A stretch of DNA of 7,200 nucleotides, taken from NCBI GenBank assembly GCA_035510155.1, contig DATKHR010000072.1, positions 1 through 7,200 of the forward strand, given 5' to 3'. A program made the translations under genes and the position numbers. The DNA is from DATKHR01 sp035510155 (GTDB taxonomy: Bacteria; Acidobacteriota; Vicinamibacteria; Vicinamibacterales; CAVVIG01). Of the stretch, positions 5,214-7,200 are shown piece after piece. Position 1 is the first letter of the stretch. Every line of letters begins with the position of its first letter. The notes beneath the pieces are model-generated. The model was not told where the DNA came from, made no database searches, and saw only the letters and a list, made by a program, of their open reading frames with translations.

Positions 5214-6530
5214 CTATCCGCCGGATCGGCTCCGTGCGGCCTCGCCCCGTAAGAAAAAGCTGCCGGTTGTGACAATGCGATCGCCGGTCTTCACGCCCTC
5301 GAGCACCTGCACCGAATCGCCCATGACCGCGCCGAGTTTGACGGGTCGCTCCGCGAAGCGTCCGTCGTCACCCTCGACCGGCACGTAGACGACGTTTCGG
5401 TCACCGACCGCCTGAACCGCCTCGCGCGGCACCACGATGCTCTGAACGCCCGCGCCAGTCCGAAAGTCGAGCGTGACGTACATTCCGAGGCGAAGCTCCA
5501 TTCCGCGATTCGGCACTTCCACACGAACCTTCGCGGTCCGGGTCGCCGGATCCACGCGTGGATCGATGTACGCGACTCGCCCGCTCAAGATCGCGCCGGG
5601 CCGAGATGGAATCGCGATCGTGGCGGGCGATCCGACCTTGATGCTTGCAAAATCCTTTTCGTAGAGATCGCCGATCACCCATACGGTGCGTAGGTCGGTG
5701 ACGACGAAGAGTTCCTGAGCCGCCCCCACCACCTGACCGGGATTCACGCTCCGTGCGATGACTACCCCATCCCCAGGCGCACGGACGACGACGTCCGATA
5801 CGACGTGCGAGGCATCGGTCAGCCCGGCAACCTGTTCGGCGGAGAGCCCGAGCAAGAGCAGACGCTGCCGCGCTGAAGCCACTTCTGTCGAGTGCCCCGC
5901 GTGGGCTGCCGTCACCTCCTCGAGCTCCTGGCGGCTCGCGGCACCGAGCGCGACGAGCTTCTCGGTGCGGACGAGCTTCTGATGGTCCGCCTCGAACATG
6001 GCCTGGACCGACCGATACTTCATCTGTGCCTCGGCCAGCTCGGCGCTGAACACGACGGCGAGCGGCTGGCCGCGGGTGACGCTCGCGCCGAGATCAACGG
6101 ACACTTCCCGCACGACTCCACCGACCAGTGAGTTGACCTTGGTATCACGGTAGGCATTGGTCGTCACAGTGCCCGGCACGGTGATCGCCGACGCCCTGGT
6201 CTGCGTCCCGACGATCGTCGTCTTGATGCCCGCCCGTTCGACTGCCTCGGGAGTCAACGACACTTCGACCGGTTCGTCGCCCGGTGGCGCTGCAGCCTTG
6301 GCCGGCATCCCCGGCATCGCGGGCATCGCGCCAGGCGTTGTCGACCCGGTTGAAGGCGTCTGCTTTGGCGTGCCGTGCCGCTCGCTCCAGACGACACCTG
6401 CCGCGAGACCCGCCGCGACCAAGGCGAGACCGAGCAGCGCTCGCCAGAGGCGCCGACGAAGCGGATGGCGCAGCTCCCCGCGGCGCACCCGTCCTTCAGC
6501 GATCTCTTCCTCATCGCGCTCCATGCTCAT
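5214..6530 (-). CDS. RND efflux periplasmic adaptor (membrane fusion protein), CusB/CzcB-like
   Basis: This 438-residue adaptor would link an inner-membrane RND pump to a TolC-type channel. An N-terminal membrane anchor spans about residues 29-48 after a basic RHPLRRRLWR stretch; there is no lipobox cysteine. A proline- and methionine-rich linker GAMPAMPGMP (68-77) recalls the metal-binding N-terminus of CusB. The barrel-sandwich (lipoyl-like) half begins near NSLVGGVVREVSVDLGASVT (133-152). A helical hairpin (about 162-228) follows, then the second lipoyl half DVVVRAPGDGVVIARSVNPG (246-265). The beta-barrel has VWVIGDLYEKDFASIKVG (283-300) and GRVAYIDPRVDPATRTAKVR (317-336). The membrane-proximal domain covers about 363-430 (VPREAVQAVGDRNVVYV). 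The ATG at 6530 lies 5 bases after the stop of the outer-membrane gene, so they are co-translated; a second ATG at 6524 is an alternative start. Copper or silver export is plausible from the methionines and CusB-like sequence, but not shown. Confidence 0.9.
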   Translation of the reverse strand: MSMERDEEEIAEGRVRRGELRHPLRRRLWRALLGLALVAAGLAAGVVWSERHGTPKQTPSTGSTTPGAMPAMPGMPAKAAAPPGDEPVEVSLTPEAVERAGIKTTIVGTQTRASAITVPGTVTTNAYRDTKVNSLVGGVVREVSVDLGASVTRGQPLAVVFSAELAEAQMKYRSVQAMFEADHQKLVRTEKLVALGAASRQELEEVTAAHAGHSTEVASARQRLLLLGLSAEQVAGLTDASHVVSDVVVRAPGDGVVIARSVNPGQVVGAAQELFVVTDLRTVWVIGDLYEKDFASIKVGSPATIAIPSRPGAILSGRVAYIDPRVDPATRTAKVRVEVPNRGMELRLGMYVTLDFRTGAGVQSIVVPREAVQAVGDRNVVYVPVEGDDGRFAERPVKLGAVMGDSVQVLEGVKTGDRIVTTGSFFLRGEAARSRSGG

Positions 6531-6535
6531 CCCCG

Positions 6536-7200
6536 TCAGCGGCCAGCGATACCGACCGCGCGCTCGATATCCACTGATGCGTCGTAGACCTGCTTGAGCG
6601 CGTCCGTATAGCCGTTCTCGATCTCGATATACCGTCGTTGCTCCGCGACGACGTCGAGCAGCGAGCCGCGCCCCAAATCGTAGGCTCTGCGCACCACGTC
6701 GAGGTTGCGGCCCGCGACGTCGCGCACTCCGCGTTCATACAGCTGGAGCGACCGCTGGGCCGCGTCGTACTGCGTGAAGGCAGCAGCCACCTCCTGCCGC
6801 ACCATCAATACCGCGAATTCCACGCGGCGCTCCGCCGCGCGTTCGGCGGCTCGCGCGGCGGCGATATTCCCTTCGTTGCCATTGCGTACCGGCAGCGTGA
6901 TGTTGACGGCACCTCCGAAGTAGTGGAAGACGTCCTGGATCGGCCGAGTCTGGCCGCTGGCCGTCAGGCCGTTCAGGTTGAAGCCGGTATCTTGTCGCTG
7001 ATAGCCCACGCTGACGCTGGCATCCCAGCGGCCTTCGGCCTGCTCCTTCTTCACCATCGCGCTCGCCGCGGCCATCTCGGCTCGGGCAACCTCGATGTCC
7101 GGCCGCTCGCTGATCGAGCGCCGCAAGGCTTGAGCCTGATCGAGGAGCAATGGCGACGGAGTCAGGTCGCCTTTGACCACGAGCGCAGCATCCGCCGGCA
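6536..7200 (-). CDS. TolC-family outer-membrane efflux factor, C-terminal part
   Basis: The visible 220 residues open at the window edge (PADAALVVKGDLTPSPLLL) and end VDIERAVGIAGR before the TGA at 6536. Features of the outer-membrane efflux protein family are clear. A coiled-coil helix comes first (RRSISERPDIEVARAEMAAA, then SAMVKKEQAEGRWDASVSVG). The second outer-membrane beta-hairpin follows, with aromatic strands (VSVGYQRQDTGF through VFHYFGGAVNITLPVRNG). A long periplasmic helical pair closes the protein (NIAAARAAERAAERR to about ERAVGIAG), containing the usual YDLGRGSLLDVVAEQRRYIE repeat end. As a trimer this protein would form the exit duct for the adaptor encoded next. The N-terminal half and start are outside the window. 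The pump gene must be upstream, outside the window, or elsewhere, because none follows the adaptor. Substrate is unknown; the adaptor suggests metal ions. Confidence 0.9.
   Translation of the reverse strand, partial: PADAALVVKGDLTPSPLLLDQAQALRRSISERPDIEVARAEMAAASAMVKKEQAEGRWDASVSVGYQRQDTGFNLNGLTASGQTRPIQDVFHYFGGAVNITLPVRNGNEGNIAAARAAERAAERRVEFAVLMVRQEVAAAFTQYDAAQRSLQLYERGVRDVAGRNLDVVRRAYDLGRGSLLDVVAEQRRYIEIENGYTDALKQVYDASVDIERAVGIAGR

Noticed and set aside
1..7200. tRNA, rRNA, CRISPR arrays, toxin-antitoxin or phage-defence genes
   Set aside because: I saw no repeat-spacer pattern, no cloverleaf, and no gene with a recognisable defence or toxin motif; all larger frames are accounted for by ordinary families.

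Overview
The window is GC-rich and gene-dense, and every gene in it is bacterial. It resembles a chromosome from a soil or environmental Gram-negative lineage. The outer-membrane efflux channel and periplasmic adaptor imply a diderm cell. Several products (the PPOX-like oxidoreductase, the small WRATFYTTGMEHS-type protein and the IS481-type transposase) remind me of Gemmatimonadota or Rokubacteria-like genomes. I have no phylogenetic marker here, so that placement is only a suggestion.

Layout. Positions 1-80 (minus) hold the N-terminal end of a pyridoxamine 5'-phosphate oxidase-like protein that continues beyond the window. Positions 141-980 (minus) encode a UbiE/COQ5-type SAM methyltransferase with a strong ribosome-binding site. 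Positions 981-1550 contain no large gene. They hold a 17-codon reading frame that looks like the start of a decayed secreted protein, a small hypothetical gene (1159-1344, minus) and a gene-free stretch. Positions 1554-2725 are an IS481-like insertion sequence with an intact DDE transposase on the minus strand. Its inverted termini are long and imperfect, and the element is bordered on both sides by CCTAG. On its right it truncates a DUF2306-like membrane protein gene (minus, to 3080), and the missing 3' half is not found on the other side of the element.

The 124-base gap at 3081-3204 separates that broken gene from a divergent MFS transporter (3205-4473, plus). It carries two perfect palindromes and a good sigma70-like promoter placed so close to the GTG start that the transporter mRNA may be leaderless or nearly so. 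A METTL7-like SAM methyltransferase (4557-5174, plus) follows. It converges on a minus-strand efflux operon in which a TolC-type outer-membrane factor (7200 to 6536, N-terminus outside the window) is followed after 5 bases by a CusB/CzcB-type membrane-fusion protein (6530-5214). No RND pump gene lies downstream, so it must be upstream, outside the window, or elsewhere in the genome.

How the parts fit. The efflux pair would form the periplasmic and outer-membrane part of a tripartite exporter, with methionine-rich hints of copper or silver. The MFS transporter and the methyltransferase after it may be co-expressed. The left half is an accessory region with gene remnants and a mobile element. 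I found no tRNA, rRNA, CRISPR array or clearly novel defence system. The most interesting signals are the structure of the IS termini, the missing half of the interrupted gene, and the palindrome-bearing near-leaderless promoter.
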